A DNA stretch of 64,000 bases from Microbacterium sp. ABRD28 (GCF_003850245.1 NZ_CP031015.1:1860001-1924000); one strand, 5' to 3'. Positions 8,344 through 16,979 are shown, counted from the first letter of the stretch. The notes: generated from the sequence alone by a model not told the origin. Translations and numbers: made by a program.

Positions 8344-9176
8344 CGGGAAGCCTCCGTGATGGGGTGGGCGTCGGTGCGGGTGGCGTGGTGGCGGCCGCGG
8401 GGGAGGACGATCGGCGCGCCCGAGACAGGATCGTCGATGACGACGGCGTCCAGGTCGAAGACCTCATCGATCAGTCGCCGCGTGAGGATGTCCCGCGGCG
8501 GGCCCTCGGCGACGACGCGGCCGTCACGAAGGGCGAACAGGTGATCGGCGTAGCGGGCGGCGAGATTCATGTCGTGAAGCACCATCACGATCGTCGTGCC
8601 GCGGTCGCGATTCAGATCCGTGAGGAGGTCCAGCACCTCGATCTGGTGGGCGACGTCGAGGAACGTGGTCGGCTCGTCCAGCAGCAGGACGTCCGTCTCC
8701 TGCGCGAGGGCCATCGCGATCCACACCCGCTGACGCTGGCCCCCGGAGAGCTCGTCCATGGCTCGATCGGCCAGGTCGGCGACACCCGTGGCCTCGAGCG
8801 CCTGCGCGACGACCTCGTAGTCGCGGGTGCTCCACCGCGCGAGCGGACGCTGGTGCGGGTGGCGGCCGCGACCGACGAGGTCGGCCACGGCGATCCCCTC
8901 CGGCGCGACCGGACTCTGGGGGAGGAGTGCCAGCATCCTGGCGACCTCCTTGGACTTCCGCGTGTGCAGCGCCTCGCCGTCCAGGACCACGCGTCCCGAC
9001 TGGGGAGCGAGCAGGCGGGCCAGCGCGCGCAGAAGCGTGGACTTCCCGCAGCCGTTCGCACCGATGATCGCGGTGACCCGACCGGACGGGACGACGAGAT
9101 CTAGCTCTGGCACGATCAGCCGACTCCCGTAGGCGAGGGTGAGCCCCTCGGCGGCCAGGCGATGGGCGGTGGTCAT
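8340..9176 (-). CDS. Iron-siderophore ABC transporter ATPase (FecE/FhuC type)
   Basis: ATPase subunit of 278 residues. Walker A is GANGCGKST (39-47), the signature LSGGQRQR is at 143-150 and Walker B is VLLLDEPTTFLD (163-174). QSPVAPEG and the H-loop VLHDMNLAARYADH are typical of the FecE/BtuD class. The start ATG overlaps the permease stop, and the stop overlaps the SIP start, so translation is tightly coupled. A longer frame to 10244 is a shadow over the permease. Confidence 0.95.
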   Translation of the reverse strand: MTTAHRLAAEGLTLAYGSRLIVPELDLVVPSGRVTAIIGANGCGKSTLLRALARLLAPQSGRVVLDGEALHTRKSKEVARMLALLPQSPVAPEGIAVADLVGRGRHPHQRPLARWSTRDYEVVAQALEATGVADLADRAMDELSGGQRQRVWIAMALAQETDVLLLDEPTTFLDVAHQIEVLDLLTDLNRDRGTTIVMVLHDMNLAARYADHLFALRDGRVVAEGPPRDILTRRLIDEVFDLDAVVIDDPVSGAPIVLPRGRHHATRTDAHPITEASR

Positions 9177-10237
9177 AGCGAGCCTCCGGAGCGGTTCGTC
9201 CTGATGAGGAGGTAGATGAGGTAGGGGGCGCCGAGGACGCCCGTGATGACGCCGACCGGCAGACGGTTCTCGAAGGCGAATTGGCCGACGAGATCCGCGC
9301 TGAGGACGAGGAGCGCGCCGACGAGTCCCGCGGGCACGAGGAGCGACCCGGCGGACCCGATGAGACGCGCCGCGATCGGCCCGGCCATGAACGCCACGAA
9401 CGCGATGGGCCCCGTGGCCGCCGTCGCGAAGGCGAGGAGCGCGACGGCGGCGACGATGAGAAGAAGCCGACTGCATGTCAGGGCGACGCCGAGGGCCGCC
9501 GCGGTGTCGTTCCCGAGCCGAAGCACATCGAGATTGCGGGTCTGGCCGATCATCACCGGGACGAGGATCGCCGCGGCGATCACGACGGGGGTCAGGGTCT
9601 GCCAGTCGGCGCCGTTGAGGCTGCCGGTGAGCCATCGCATCGCGACCTGCAGATCCCAGACCGCTGCCCGGGAGAGGACGGAGGTGATGACACTGTCGAG
9701 CATCGCGGCGACACCGATGCCAATGAGGATCAGGCGCGTTCCGGCGAACCCGTCCTTGTGGGCCAGGAGCCAGATCACGAGCGCGGTCGCGAGCGCGCCG
9801 GCGAGGGCCAGGAGCGATACCGCCGTCTCCGACAGGGAGAGCACCACGATGCCGGTCACCGCTGCGGCACTGGCCCCTGCGCTGATCCCGATGATGTCGG
9901 GGGATGCCAGCGGATTGCGCAGGAGGGATTGGAAGGTGACCCCGGCCGTCCCGAATGCGAACCCGGCGAACAGGCCCAGGAGAGCGCGGGGGAGTCGCAG
10001 CTCGCCCACGGTGAACGAGGCCCCGGTGACCTGTTCGCCGAGAAGGACCCGGAACACGTCGCCCGGTCCGTAGAAGGTGTTGCCGATCATCAGCGACACG
10101 GCGAAGACCGTCGCGATCGCCATGGAGAGCGCCCCGATGACAGCGGCCCGACGGGTCGCCCGCCGTCGACGCCCACGCGCAATCGTCCCCGCGGTCGTCG
10201 AGGCCGCGAGGACGCCGTGGGTGCGCACGGCGGTCAC
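9173..10237 (-). CDS. Iron-siderophore ABC transporter permease (FecCD family), second subunit
   Basis: Inner-membrane permease of 354 residues with about nine to ten hydrophobic segments and an arginine-rich cytoplasmic N terminus. FecCD signatures include LRLPRALLGLFAGFAFGTAG, RNPLASPDIIGIS and GPIAFVAFMAGPIAARLIG. It overlaps the upstream permease gene by four bases and the ATPase gene by four bases. It forms the membrane channel together with the other permease. Confidence 0.94.
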   Translation of the reverse strand: MTAVRTHGVLAASTTAGTIARGRRRRATRRAAVIGALSMAIATVFAVSLMIGNTFYGPGDVFRVLLGEQVTGASFTVGELRLPRALLGLFAGFAFGTAGVTFQSLLRNPLASPDIIGISAGASAAAVTGIVVLSLSETAVSLLALAGALATALVIWLLAHKDGFAGTRLILIGIGVAAMLDSVITSVLSRAAVWDLQVAMRWLTGSLNGADWQTLTPVVIAAAILVPVMIGQTRNLDVLRLGNDTAAALGVALTCSRLLLIVAAVALLAFATAATGPIAFVAFMAGPIAARLIGSAGSLLVPAGLVGALLVLSADLVGQFAFENRLPVGVITGVLGAPYLIYLLIRTNRSGGSL

Positions 10238-11283
10238 AGTTCACGCACCCGTTGCCGGCGGACGATCCAGATGAAGAAGGGGGCGCCGATGAGGGCGGTG
10301 AGGATGCCGACCTCGATCTCCTCCGGTCGCGCGACGATCCGACCGATCACGTCGGCGACGAGGAGGAGATCGGCGCCGACGACGGCCGAGAGGGGCAGCA
10401 GCCAGCGATGGTCGGTCCCGATGAGCAGCCGGCAGAAGTGCGGGATGACGAGGCCGACGAACCCGATGGGGCCGGCCACGGCGGTCGCCGCGCCGCAGAG
10501 GATGACAGCGCCGGCGGAGGACAGCAGACGGGTCCGGCCCACGTTCTCGCCCAGCCCGGCGGCGAGGTCGTCGCCGAGCGCCAGGGAGTTCATGCCGCGG
10601 GCCGTGATCAGGCAGATGAGCGCGCCGAGGGCGAGGACGGGCAGGACGGCGAGGAGTCGGTCCCAGGTGGCGCCGCCCACGCCTCCGATCTGCCAGAACC
10701 GGAAGGTCTCCATCACGTCCACCCGGGGGAGGAGAATGGCGCTGACCAGCGATGCGAAGGCCGCGGAGACCGCGGCGCCCGCCAGCGCGAGCTTGAGCGG
10801 AGTCGCGCCGCCGCGTCCGAGCGACCCGACCGCGTACACGAAGACGGCGGCTCCCCCCGCACCGGCGATCGCGAGACCCATGGTGCTCCAGGGGTCGCTC
10901 ATGCCGAAGAACGCGAGTCCGATGACCACCGCCAGTGCCGCCCCGCCGGAGACGCCGAGGATCCCCGGATCGGCCAGCGGATTGCGGGTGACGGCCTGCA
11001 TCGTCGCCCCGGCCAGGGCGAGAGCGGCCCCCACGACCGCGGCGAGCACCGTCCGGGGGACGCGTGCGACCACGGCGGCCTCTCCGACGGTGTCGGTGCG
11101 GCCCGAGAGGGCGGCGAAGAGCTCTGACACGGTGATGTCGCGCGCTCCGAAGGCGATCGATGCGGCGCACAGCACCACCAGCAGGACGATCGACGCCCCC
11201 AGCCACGCCCACCGCACCCCTGCCGGACGCCGCAGAGGAGCAGCGGCGTCCGGCAGGAGCGCAGGGGTGGCCGAGGTCGTCAC
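10234..11283 (-). CDS. Iron-siderophore ABC transporter permease (FecCD family), first subunit
   Basis: Permease of 349 residues with the FecCD motifs RVPRTVLAAVVGAALALAGA, RNPLADPGILGVS and GPIGFVGLVIPHFCRLLIG, the last being the coupling-helix region that contacts the ATPase. It is paired with the next permease, giving the usual heterodimeric siderophore channel. It begins 17 bases after the binding-protein gene in the same operon. The siderophore class (hydroxamate or catecholate) cannot be decided from sequence alone, and no siderophore synthesis genes are nearby. Confidence 0.94.
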   Translation of the reverse strand: MTTSATPALLPDAAAPLRRPAGVRWAWLGASIVLLVVLCAASIAFGARDITVSELFAALSGRTDTVGEAAVVARVPRTVLAAVVGAALALAGATMQAVTRNPLADPGILGVSGGAALAVVIGLAFFGMSDPWSTMGLAIAGAGGAAVFVYAVGSLGRGGATPLKLALAGAAVSAAFASLVSAILLPRVDVMETFRFWQIGGVGGATWDRLLAVLPVLALGALICLITARGMNSLALGDDLAAGLGENVGRTRLLSSAGAVILCGAATAVAGPIGFVGLVIPHFCRLLIGTDHRWLLPLSAVVGADLLLVADVIGRIVARPEEIEVGILTALIGAPFFIWIVRRQRVREL

Positions 11284-11299
11284 GATCGAGCGAGGGCGA

Positions 11300-12331
11300 T
11301 CAGTTCAGGGCGCCGTCGAGAAGCGCGAAGTACTCCTCGATGCCCCAGCCGATCGACAGCGGCGAGGGGTTCGCCGACGCGGCGAGGGGCGTGCTGTTCT
11401 CGAGGACCGCGATGTCGCCGTTCGCGATCGCAGGAATCTGCGAGAGCAGCGGGTCGGCCTGCAGCTGCGAGACGAGGGCGCCGTCGGCGTCACCGTAGGT
11501 GACGAAGACGTCGACGTCGTCGAAGCGGTCGGCTTCCTCGGCGCTGACGCTGAGGTAGAACTCCTCGGTGTCCGCCGACATCTCCTCGACCGCGGTCGGC
11601 AGCGGCATCCCGAGGGAGGCGAGGAAGCCGGGGCGGGTGTCCAGGGCCGTGTAGAACCCGATCTGACTGAGGTCGGCGGGGTCGAGATACGAGAACAGCA
11701 CCTTCGCCTCGGCGAGGTCGGGGTGAGCGGCGAGAGCCTCGTCCACCTGCGCGTGCAGGTCGTCGATGAGGGCGATGCCGTCCTCCGCACGTCCGAGCGC
11801 GGCGGAGTTCAGCTCGATCATCTCCTCATAGGAGGTGCCCCACGCCACCTCGGGGTAGGCCACCACGGGAGCGATCTTCGACAGCGTGTCGTAGTCCTCC
11901 TGCGTCAGGCCCGAGTAGGCGGCGAGGATCACGTCGGGCTGGGTGTCGGCGACGGCTTCGAAGTCGATGCCGTCGGTCTCGTCGAACAGCACCGGTGTCT
12001 CGGCGCCGAGCGCGTCGAGCTGGTCCTCCACCCACGGCAGCACGCCGTCGCCGTCGTCGTCGCCCCAGGTGGCCTTGCTCATCCCGACCGGAACGATTCC
12101 CAGTGCGAGCGGCACCTCATGATTGCCCCACGCGACGGTCGCGATGCGCTCGGGCTCGTCGCTGATCGTCGTCTCGCCGAAGGCATGGGTGATGGTCACC
12201 GGGAAGGGGCCCTCCGCCGAGGTGGCCGCATCGGCAGTCGTGCCGGTGGCGGCCGAGCCGGCGCAGCCGGCCAGCGCGAGAGTGACGACGAGGCCGGCGC
12301 TCAGCGCTGCAGCCATGCGGAAGTGAGTCAA
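11300..12331 (-). CDS. Iron-siderophore substrate-binding lipoprotein
   Basis: Extracellular ligand-binding protein (343 residues, FepB/FhuD-like) anchored by lipidation at C23 in the lipobox LALAGC. The ligand domain begins with ERIATVAWGNHEVPLALGI, the usual start of PF01497. The start is read as TTG at 12331 because GGAGG lies five bases upstream (12337-12341), whereas the next in-frame ATG (12316) is 20 bases away from it. First gene of the iron-uptake operon, directly behind an iron-box-like sequence. Confidence 0.92.
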   Translation of the reverse strand: MTHFRMAAALSAGLVVTLALAGCAGSAATGTTADAATSAEGPFPVTITHAFGETTISDEPERIATVAWGNHEVPLALGIVPVGMSKATWGDDDGDGVLPWVEDQLDALGAETPVLFDETDGIDFEAVADTQPDVILAAYSGLTQEDYDTLSKIAPVVAYPEVAWGTSYEEMIELNSAALGRAEDGIALIDDLHAQVDEALAAHPDLAEAKVLFSYLDPADLSQIGFYTALDTRPGFLASLGMPLPTAVEEMSADTEEFYLSVSAEEADRFDDVDVFVTYGDADGALVSQLQADPLLSQIPAIANGDIAVLENSTPLAASANPSPLSIGWGIEEYFALLDGALN

Positions 12332-12347
12332 GGAAGCCTCCAGGAGA

Positions 12348-12366
12348 TTAGGACAGCCTTACTTTA
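12348..12366. promoter_or_regulatory. Candidate DtxR/IdeR iron box
   Basis: TTAGGACAGCCTTACTTTA is an imperfect palindrome agreeing at about 13-14 of 19 positions with the actinobacterial iron-box consensus TTAGGTTAGGCTAACCTAA. It sits 17-35 bases upstream of the siderophore-binding lipoprotein start, where an iron-bound DtxR-type repressor would block transcription. The match is by eye. Confidence 0.6.
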
Positions 12367-12398
12367 CCTGAGGCGGTGTGTGCGCCCGTTCCGAATGA

Positions 12399-12428
12399 CG
12401 AAACCCCGGCCGCGGGGCCGGGGTTTCG
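12399..12428. terminator. Rho-independent terminator hairpin after bioY
   Basis: CGAAACCCCGGCC (12399-12411) pairs perfectly with GGCCGGGGTTTCG (12416-12428) around a four-base loop, a 13-bp stem. It lies downstream of the bioY stop and upstream of the siderophore operon promoter, so it probably insulates the iron operon from bioY read-through. There is no long T run beyond the stem. Confidence 0.8.
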
Positions 12429-12453
12429 CTCGGGGTCGAGAGATCGAGAGGTG

Positions 12454-13083
12454 TCAGCGACGATCCAGTCTGCGCACGAGCGCCCAGGCGCCGGGGATGA
12501 GAGCGGCCGCGATCGCGGCCTTGATGATGCCTCCGACGATGAAGGGGAACAGACCCGCTTCGAGAACCTGCCAGAACGACAGATCCATTCCGAGGACGGC
12601 GTTGAGGATGAGGGCCATGTAGGGGATGCCGAAGAGGAACGGGATCGCGCTCGCCGCGACGAAGCCGAGGAACGCCAGGGCGGGCCGCCGGTCCCAGGCG
12701 CGCTCGGCGAACCATCCTGCGACGGCCGCAGCCGCGATGAAGCCGATGATGAATCCGAAGCTCGGCTTGGCCACCGCCGCGATCGTCCCGGTGAAGTCGG
12801 CGAAGACGGGCAGGCCCGCGAGCCCGGCGAGCAGGTAGACCGTGAGGCTGGCGGCGCCGCGGCGGGCTCCGAGGGCGGCGCCGACCACGATCACGCCGAG
12901 CGTCTGTCCGGTAATGGGCACGGGCCACAGCGGGATCGACACCTGCGCCAGAACGGCGACGAACAGCGCGCCGGCGGACACCAGGGCGGCGTCGACGGCG
13001 AAGGCGCGGGTACGGGACGAGGGGCGCGCCACGACGTCTGCGAGGACGCGACGAGGGCGGGGAGCGACGGCGATCGATGACAT
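12454..13083 (-). CDS. bioY: Biotin transporter substrate-binding component BioY
   Basis: Membrane S-component of an ECF-type biotin transporter (209 residues, about six membrane helices). Family motifs are present: VPITGQTLGVIVVGAALGARRG, VYLLAGLAGLPVF and FGFIIGFIAAA. No bioM/bioN energising genes are adjacent, so it works alone or with a shared ECF module elsewhere. Imported biotin would supply, among others, the methylcrotonyl-CoA carboxylase encoded at 32828-36399. The ATG sits six bases after a TAGGCT box with no ribosome site, implying a leaderless mRNA. Confidence 0.94.
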   Translation of the reverse strand: MSSIAVAPRPRRVLADVVARPSSRTRAFAVDAALVSAGALFVAVLAQVSIPLWPVPITGQTLGVIVVGAALGARRGAASLTVYLLAGLAGLPVFADFTGTIAAVAKPSFGFIIGFIAAAAVAGWFAERAWDRRPALAFLGFVAASAIPFLFGIPYMALILNAVLGMDLSFWQVLEAGLFPFIVGGIIKAAIAAALIPGAWALVRRLDRR

Positions 13084-13089
13084 GGGCTC

Positions 13090-13095
13090 AGCCTA
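13090..13095 (-). promoter_or_regulatory. Leaderless -10 box for bioY
   Basis: On the minus strand TAGGCT is followed by six bases (GAGCCC) and then the bioY ATG. No Shine-Dalgarno sequence fits between them. Confidence 0.55.
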
Positions 13096-13132
13096 GAAGA
13101 CACCACCGGCTGAGGCGAAGCCGGTGCAGTCG

Positions 13133-13138
13133 TATACT
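13133..13138 (+). promoter_or_regulatory. Probable -10 box for the ABC-F gene
   Basis: TATACT, a near-consensus -10 hexamer, lies 54 bases before the preferred GTG start of the ABC-F gene and would give a leader of about 45 bases. No convincing -35 is seen. Confidence 0.5.
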
Positions 13139-13191
13139 GGGGAGCTGGCCACTCGGCCTCTCGCCCCCTGTTGACCGATCGGACGTTCGCC

Positions 13192-14790
13192 GTGCTCGCC
13201 GTACACGACCTCGAGATCCGCGTGGGCGCCCGCGTGCTGATGTCCGAGGTGTCGTTCCGGGTGTCCGGTGGCGACAAGGTCGGTCTGGTGGGCCGCAACG
13301 GTGCCGGAAAGACGACGCTCACCAAGGTCCTCGCCGGTGACCTGCTCCCGTCAAACGGCCGCGTCGACCGTTCAGGAGAGATCGGCTACCTTCCGCAGGA
13401 TCCCCGTTCCGGTGACCCGGAGATGCTCGCGCGCACGCGCATCCTCGATGCACGAGGCCTCGGGACGATCGCGATCGGCATGCAGGAGTCGTCCGTGTCG
13501 ATGGCCTCCGACGATCCCGACGTGGCGGCGCGCGCCATGCGTCGCTACGCCCAGCTCACTGAGCGGTTCGAAGCTCTGGGCGGGTACGCGGCAGAGGCCG
13601 AGGCCGCATCGATCGCCCACAACCTGTCGCTTCCCGACCGCATCCTCGATCAGCCGCTGAAGACCCTGTCCGGCGGTCAGCGCCGACGCATCGAGCTCGC
13701 CCGGATCCTCTTCTCGGACGCCGGCACGATGATCCTCGACGAGCCGACCAACCACCTCGACGCCGACAGCGTGGTGTGGCTGCGCGAGTTTCTCAAGGGC
13801 TACAAGGGCGGACTCATCGTGATCTCCCACGACGTGGAGCTGGTCGGTGAGACGGTGAATCGGGTGTTCTACCTCGACGCCAACCGTCAGGTCATCGACG
13901 TCTACAACATGAACTGGAAGAACTACCTCCGCCAGCGGGTGGCCGACGAGGAACGCCGGAAGAAGGAACGCGCGAACGTCGAGAAGAAGGCCACCGTGCT
14001 GCAGCAGCAGGCGGCCCGGTTCGGAGCGAAGGCCTCGAAGGCAGCCGCCGCCCACCAGATGGTCGCGCGGGCGGAGAAGATGCTGGCAGGCCTCGAGGAG
14101 GTCCGCCAGGAGGATCGGGTCGCCAAGCTCCGATTCCCCAAGCCCGCCCCGTGCGGGAAGACGCCGCTGACCGCCGCCGGCCTGTCGAAGTCCTACGGGT
14201 CGCTGGAGATCTTCACCGACGTGGACCTCGCCATCGACCGCGGCTGGAAGGTCGTCGTCCTCGGCCTCAACGGTGCCGGCAAGACGACACTGCTGCGCAT
14301 CCTGGCGGGGGTGGACGCTCCCGACACCGGTCAGGTCGACCCGGGCCACGGACTGAAGATCGGCTATTACGCACAGGAGCACGAGAACCTCGATGTCTCG
14401 CGATCGGTGCTGGACAACATGATGTCGGCGGCGCCGAACATCACCGCCACCGAGGCGCGGAAAGTCCTCGGATCGTTCCTCTTCACCGGTGACGACGTGC
14501 TCAAGCCCGCCGGGGTGCTCTCGGGCGGAGAGAAGACCCGGCTGTCGCTGGCGACGCTCGTGGTCTCGAGCGCCAACGTGCTCCTCCTCGACGAGCCGAC
14601 CAACAACCTCGACCCCGCTTCGCGCGAGGAGATCCTCGATGCCCTCGCGCACTACGAGGGCGCCGTCGTCCTCGTCTCGCACGACGAGGGGGCCGTTCAC
14701 GCCCTGAACCCGGAGCGGGTGCTCATCCTGCCCGACGGTGTCGAGGACATCTGGGGACGCGATTACGCCGAACTGATCTCCCTGGCGTGA
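13192..14790 (+). CDS. ABC-F family ribosome-associated ATPase
   Basis: Soluble protein with two ABC domains and no membrane segment (532 residues). The first domain has GRNGAGKTT (34-42), LSGGQRRR and ILDEPTNHLD. A charged helical linker follows (about 245-310, rich in K, E and A), then the second domain with GLNGAGKTT (about 358-366), LSGGEKTRL and LLLDEPTNNLD. ABC-F proteins act on the ribosome in translation or antibiotic resistance. This actinobacterial housekeeping type has no recognised resistance signature. The GTG at 13192 opens directly on the conserved LAVHDLEIRVGAR; a TTG at 13171 would add seven residues. Neither has a clear ribosome site. Confidence 0.9.
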   Translation: MLAVHDLEIRVGARVLMSEVSFRVSGGDKVGLVGRNGAGKTTLTKVLAGDLLPSNGRVDRSGEIGYLPQDPRSGDPEMLARTRILDARGLGTIAIGMQESSVSMASDDPDVAARAMRRYAQLTERFEALGGYAAEAEAASIAHNLSLPDRILDQPLKTLSGGQRRRIELARILFSDAGTMILDEPTNHLDADSVVWLREFLKGYKGGLIVISHDVELVGETVNRVFYLDANRQVIDVYNMNWKNYLRQRVADEERRKKERANVEKKATVLQQQAARFGAKASKAAAAHQMVARAEKMLAGLEEVRQEDRVAKLRFPKPAPCGKTPLTAAGLSKSYGSLEIFTDVDLAIDRGWKVVVLGLNGAGKTTLLRILAGVDAPDTGQVDPGHGLKIGYYAQEHENLDVSRSVLDNMMSAAPNITATEARKVLGSFLFTGDDVLKPAGVLSGGEKTRLSLATLVVSSANVLLLDEPTNNLDPASREEILDALAHYEGAVVLVSHDEGAVHALNPERVLILPDGVEDIWGRDYAELISLA

Positions 14791-14814
14791 TCCTCACCTC
14801 GCCCGCGTCGGGTC

Positions 14815-15735
14815 TCAGCTCCGACGATCGGAGCCGGCAGCGTCGAGCAGAGCATCCTCTTCGCTCGCGTCGGGATCGGGGCGACGCCTCCCTCGGCGCA
14901 CTCGCGGGGCGACGCCGCCGCCGGCGATGACCGGCGGAAGCGTGTCGCCGGCGGAGGGGGCCTCGGTTCCGTCATCCTCCTGGTCTTCTCGCCGGTACCG
15001 GAGCTCGGTGCGGATGATGTACCCGATGAAGATGAAGCCCATGAGCGCGAAGAGGATCCATTGGATCGCGTAGGACAGGTGCGGACCGGGGTCTTCGGAC
15101 GGGACCTCGAGAGCTGCCGGCGCGGGGGTGGCAGCCGGGTCCTCGCTCGACATCAACGCGTAGAGTGACGGCTGAAGGGCGTTCGCCGTGGCGGCGGGAA
15201 GACGCTCTGCGACCAGACCGATGTTGATCGTCGGCACCTGGCCCGCCGGCGCCGACCGACCCGACCGCGGCGCCGCCTCCTCCGGCCGAAGGCGAGCCTC
15301 GACCGTCACCGTTCCCTCCGGTGGTGCCGGGACGGCGTCGGGCTCGGCCTGATCGGCGCCCGGGGGCACCCATCCGCGATTGATCAGAACGACCCTGCCG
15401 TCATCCAGGCGGAACGGCACGAGGACTTCGAAAGCCGCGGTGCCACCGTGAGGTCGGTTGCGCACAAGCAGTTGTTCGTCACGGAGGTACTGCCCGACGA
15501 GCTCGACCGGACGCCATTCGTCCTCGGGGTCCAGTGCCGACCCGGCCGGGACCAGCTCTTCCAGGGGCACCGCGGTGGCGTCGTAGTTCTGCTCCACGAT
15601 CCGCAGCTCGGTGGCGCGCTCGGCGTTGCGCGAGAACTGCCAGTTCGACAGGAAGGCGCACGCGATCGCGAACACCACGGCCACGAGTGCGTACCCGGTC
15701 CAGCGGACGAAGGTGGAAGATCGGGTCGCCGTCAC
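14815..15735 (-). CDS. SURF1-family cytochrome oxidase assembly protein
   Basis: Membrane protein of 306 residues with the SURF1 plan: an N-terminal helix (about 10-33), an outer domain, and a second helix near residues 215-240 (IQWILFALMGFIFIGYIIRTE). FEVLVPFRLDDGRVVLINRGWVP and the VELVGQYLRDEQLLVRNRP region are family hallmarks. A low-complexity acidic/arginine-rich tail follows. The GTG at 15735 overlaps the stop of the small zinc-binding gene upstream (GTGA); the longer frame to 15846 is a shadow. Likely helps insert heme a into the oxidase, linking it to ctaA at the left edge. Confidence 0.92.
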   Translation of the reverse strand: MTATRSSTFVRWTGYALVAVVFAIACAFLSNWQFSRNAERATELRIVEQNYDATAVPLEELVPAGSALDPEDEWRPVELVGQYLRDEQLLVRNRPHGGTAAFEVLVPFRLDDGRVVLINRGWVPPGADQAEPDAVPAPPEGTVTVEARLRPEEAAPRSGRSAPAGQVPTINIGLVAERLPAATANALQPSLYALMSSEDPAATPAPAALEVPSEDPGPHLSYAIQWILFALMGFIFIGYIIRTELRYRREDQEDDGTEAPSAGDTLPPVIAGGGVAPRVRRGRRRPDPDASEEDALLDAAGSDRRS

Positions 15736-15950
15736 GGTCCGCTGACCGCCCGGTCGAGAGGAGACACGTCGAGAGGGAACGAGCGTGCGGCGAGGAACTC
15801 GCGCAGATACTCGCGATGCTCGTCGCAGGCCACCCACGACTTCCAACGATCAGCGCTGTGGATGCGGGGATTGCGCCAGCGGATCAGCCACGACGCCGCG
15901 GCGCGGCATCCCGCGCGTGAGCACTGCGCCGGTGACCCGTCGGCGCTCAC
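15732..15950 (-). CDS. Small cysteine-rich protein, probable zinc-binding, unknown function
   Basis: A 72-residue protein with the pattern CSRAGC near residues 10-15 and CDEH near 40-43. Together these could hold one metal ion (CxxxxC plus CxxH). Trp-rich stretches (WLIRWRNPRIHSADRWKSW) lie between them. It starts with GTG overlapping the DUF3099 stop and ends overlapping the surf1 start, so it is part of a three-gene coupled operon. I recognise it only as a conserved-looking actinobacterial small protein and assign no function. Position suggests a role near the respiratory chain or envelope. Confidence 0.72.
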   Translation of the reverse strand: MSADGSPAQCSRAGCRAAASWLIRWRNPRIHSADRWKSWVACDEHREYLREFLAARSFPLDVSPLDRAVSGP

Positions 15951-16309
15951 TCGCCCTCTCCGCGCCGCGGGGGCGGAGAGGACTCCTGAATGCGCAGAAC
16001 GCGGTCGGCCGGGGCGGGCGGCGGCTCCGAAGCGACCGGCGCCGTGATCTGGCGCTCCGGGTTCTCGGAGCGAGCCACCCGATCCGTTGCGCCGACGTTG
16101 GCGAACACGACAGCCACATAGGGGAGGAAGACCGCTCCGAGCGCGAACACCCAGGTGTACCAGCCGTACGGCGTGATGAGCACCATCAGCACGAAGCACA
16201 GGACGCGCACGCCCATCATCGCGAGGTAGCGCGCCGACCGCGCGCCGGAATCGTCACGAGGTGCGCGGGGCAGCGACGTGGCGGATGGAGGCCTCGACGA
16301 GCGGTTCAC
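15947..16309 (-). CDS. DUF3099 small membrane protein
   Basis: About 120 residues with two adjacent membrane helices (YLAMMGVRVLCFVLMVLITP and WYTWVFALGAVFLPYVAVVFA), the layout of the DUF3099 family, followed by a proline-rich cytoplasmic tail. Function is unknown. The GTG at 16309 is preferred: TACCCT on the minus strand (16319-16324) lies nine bases upstream, fitting a nearly leaderless transcript. A longer reading begins at GTG 16363 and adds 18 unconserved residues. It heads the operon with the small zinc protein and surf1. Confidence 0.8.
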   Translation of the reverse strand: MNRSSRPPSATSLPRAPRDDSGARSARYLAMMGVRVLCFVLMVLITPYGWYTWVFALGAVFLPYVAVVFANVGATDRVARSENPERQITAPVASEPPPAPADRVLRIQESSPPPRRGEGE

Positions 16310-16412
16310 GATGGGACAAGGGTACGCCGCGTGGAGGGAGGCGGCTCCGGCCGGGATCAACACTTTCTCGATCGCAAGAGATCTCGAAGGCGGCGAGATG
16401 CGACCGGCCGGC

Positions 16413-16901
16413 TCAGGAGAGCGTGCCGGTGGAGGCGCTGCCGATGATCAGAGGCAGGAAGGACAGGAAGAACAGCACGAACAGGAGGATGAACCCGAGG
16501 CCGACATACCCGACGATCGTGCCGGCGAGTGCGAGACCGCGGCCCTGCTCGCCGGTGCGCTTGATCTGCGAAAGCGCCATGTGGCCGGTGATCACGCCGA
16601 CGAGCGATCCGATGAAGGGGAGGATGACGAACGATGCGATGGACGAGATGAGGGAGACGATCGCCAGGACATTCGTCTTCGGGCCCGCATACGCGCCGTA
16701 CGGCGCGCCCGCGTACGGCGGCTGGGTTCCGTACGGGGCGGTCGCGCCGTAGGGGGACGGGCCGGGGTAGGGAGCCTGCGCGGGCGGCTGACCGTAGGCG
16801 GGCGGCTGAGCGGGCGCCGATGATCCCTGCGGAGAGCCGGGGTAGGGCGGAACCCCGGGGGTGGTCGGCTCGGTGCCCTGCGGGTTCTCGGGTGTGCTCA
16901 C
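16413..16901 (-). CDS. DUF4190 membrane protein with Pro/Tyr-rich N terminus
   Basis: 162 residues. The first 70 or so are low complexity, rich in P, G, Y, Q and A with repeated PYG/PPYAG units. The C-terminal part contains two hydrophobic segments (NVLAIVSLISSIASFVILPFIGSLVGVITGHMAL and GLALAGTIVGYVGLGFILLF) with the DUF4190 pattern GHMALSQIKRTGEQGRGLALAG. Such proteins are common in actinobacteria and have no established function. GTG start. Divergent from fabG. Confidence 0.85.
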   Translation of the reverse strand: MSTPENPQGTEPTTPGVPPYPGSPQGSSAPAQPPAYGQPPAQAPYPGPSPYGATAPYGTQPPYAGAPYGAYAGPKTNVLAIVSLISSIASFVILPFIGSLVGVITGHMALSQIKRTGEQGRGLALAGTIVGYVGLGFILLFVLFFLSFLPLIIGSASTGTLS

Positions 16902-16967
16902 GGTGCGCCCTTTCTCGTGTCACTCCAGCGTTTCAGGCTGTCGTCCCGGGTGTCAAACCTGCCTGGC

Positions 16968-16973
16968 TAGGCT
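16968..16973 (+). promoter_or_regulatory. Leaderless -10 box for fabG
   Basis: TAGGCT followed by six bases and the fabG ATG. A start point seven bases after the box would coincide with the ATG itself. Confidence 0.55.
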
Positions 16974-16979
16974 GTGAGG

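Noticed and set aside
8340..10244. A single long ATPase-containing protein of 634 codons
   Set aside because: Only the first-translated 278 codons from ATG 9176 make an ATPase; the upstream part overlaps the true permease in another frame.
9281..12622. A 1113-codon plus-strand open frame across the siderophore operon
   Set aside because: Composition is Arg/Glu/Gly/Asp-rich nonsense typical of GC-rich antisense frames, and the minus-strand genes have clear family motifs.
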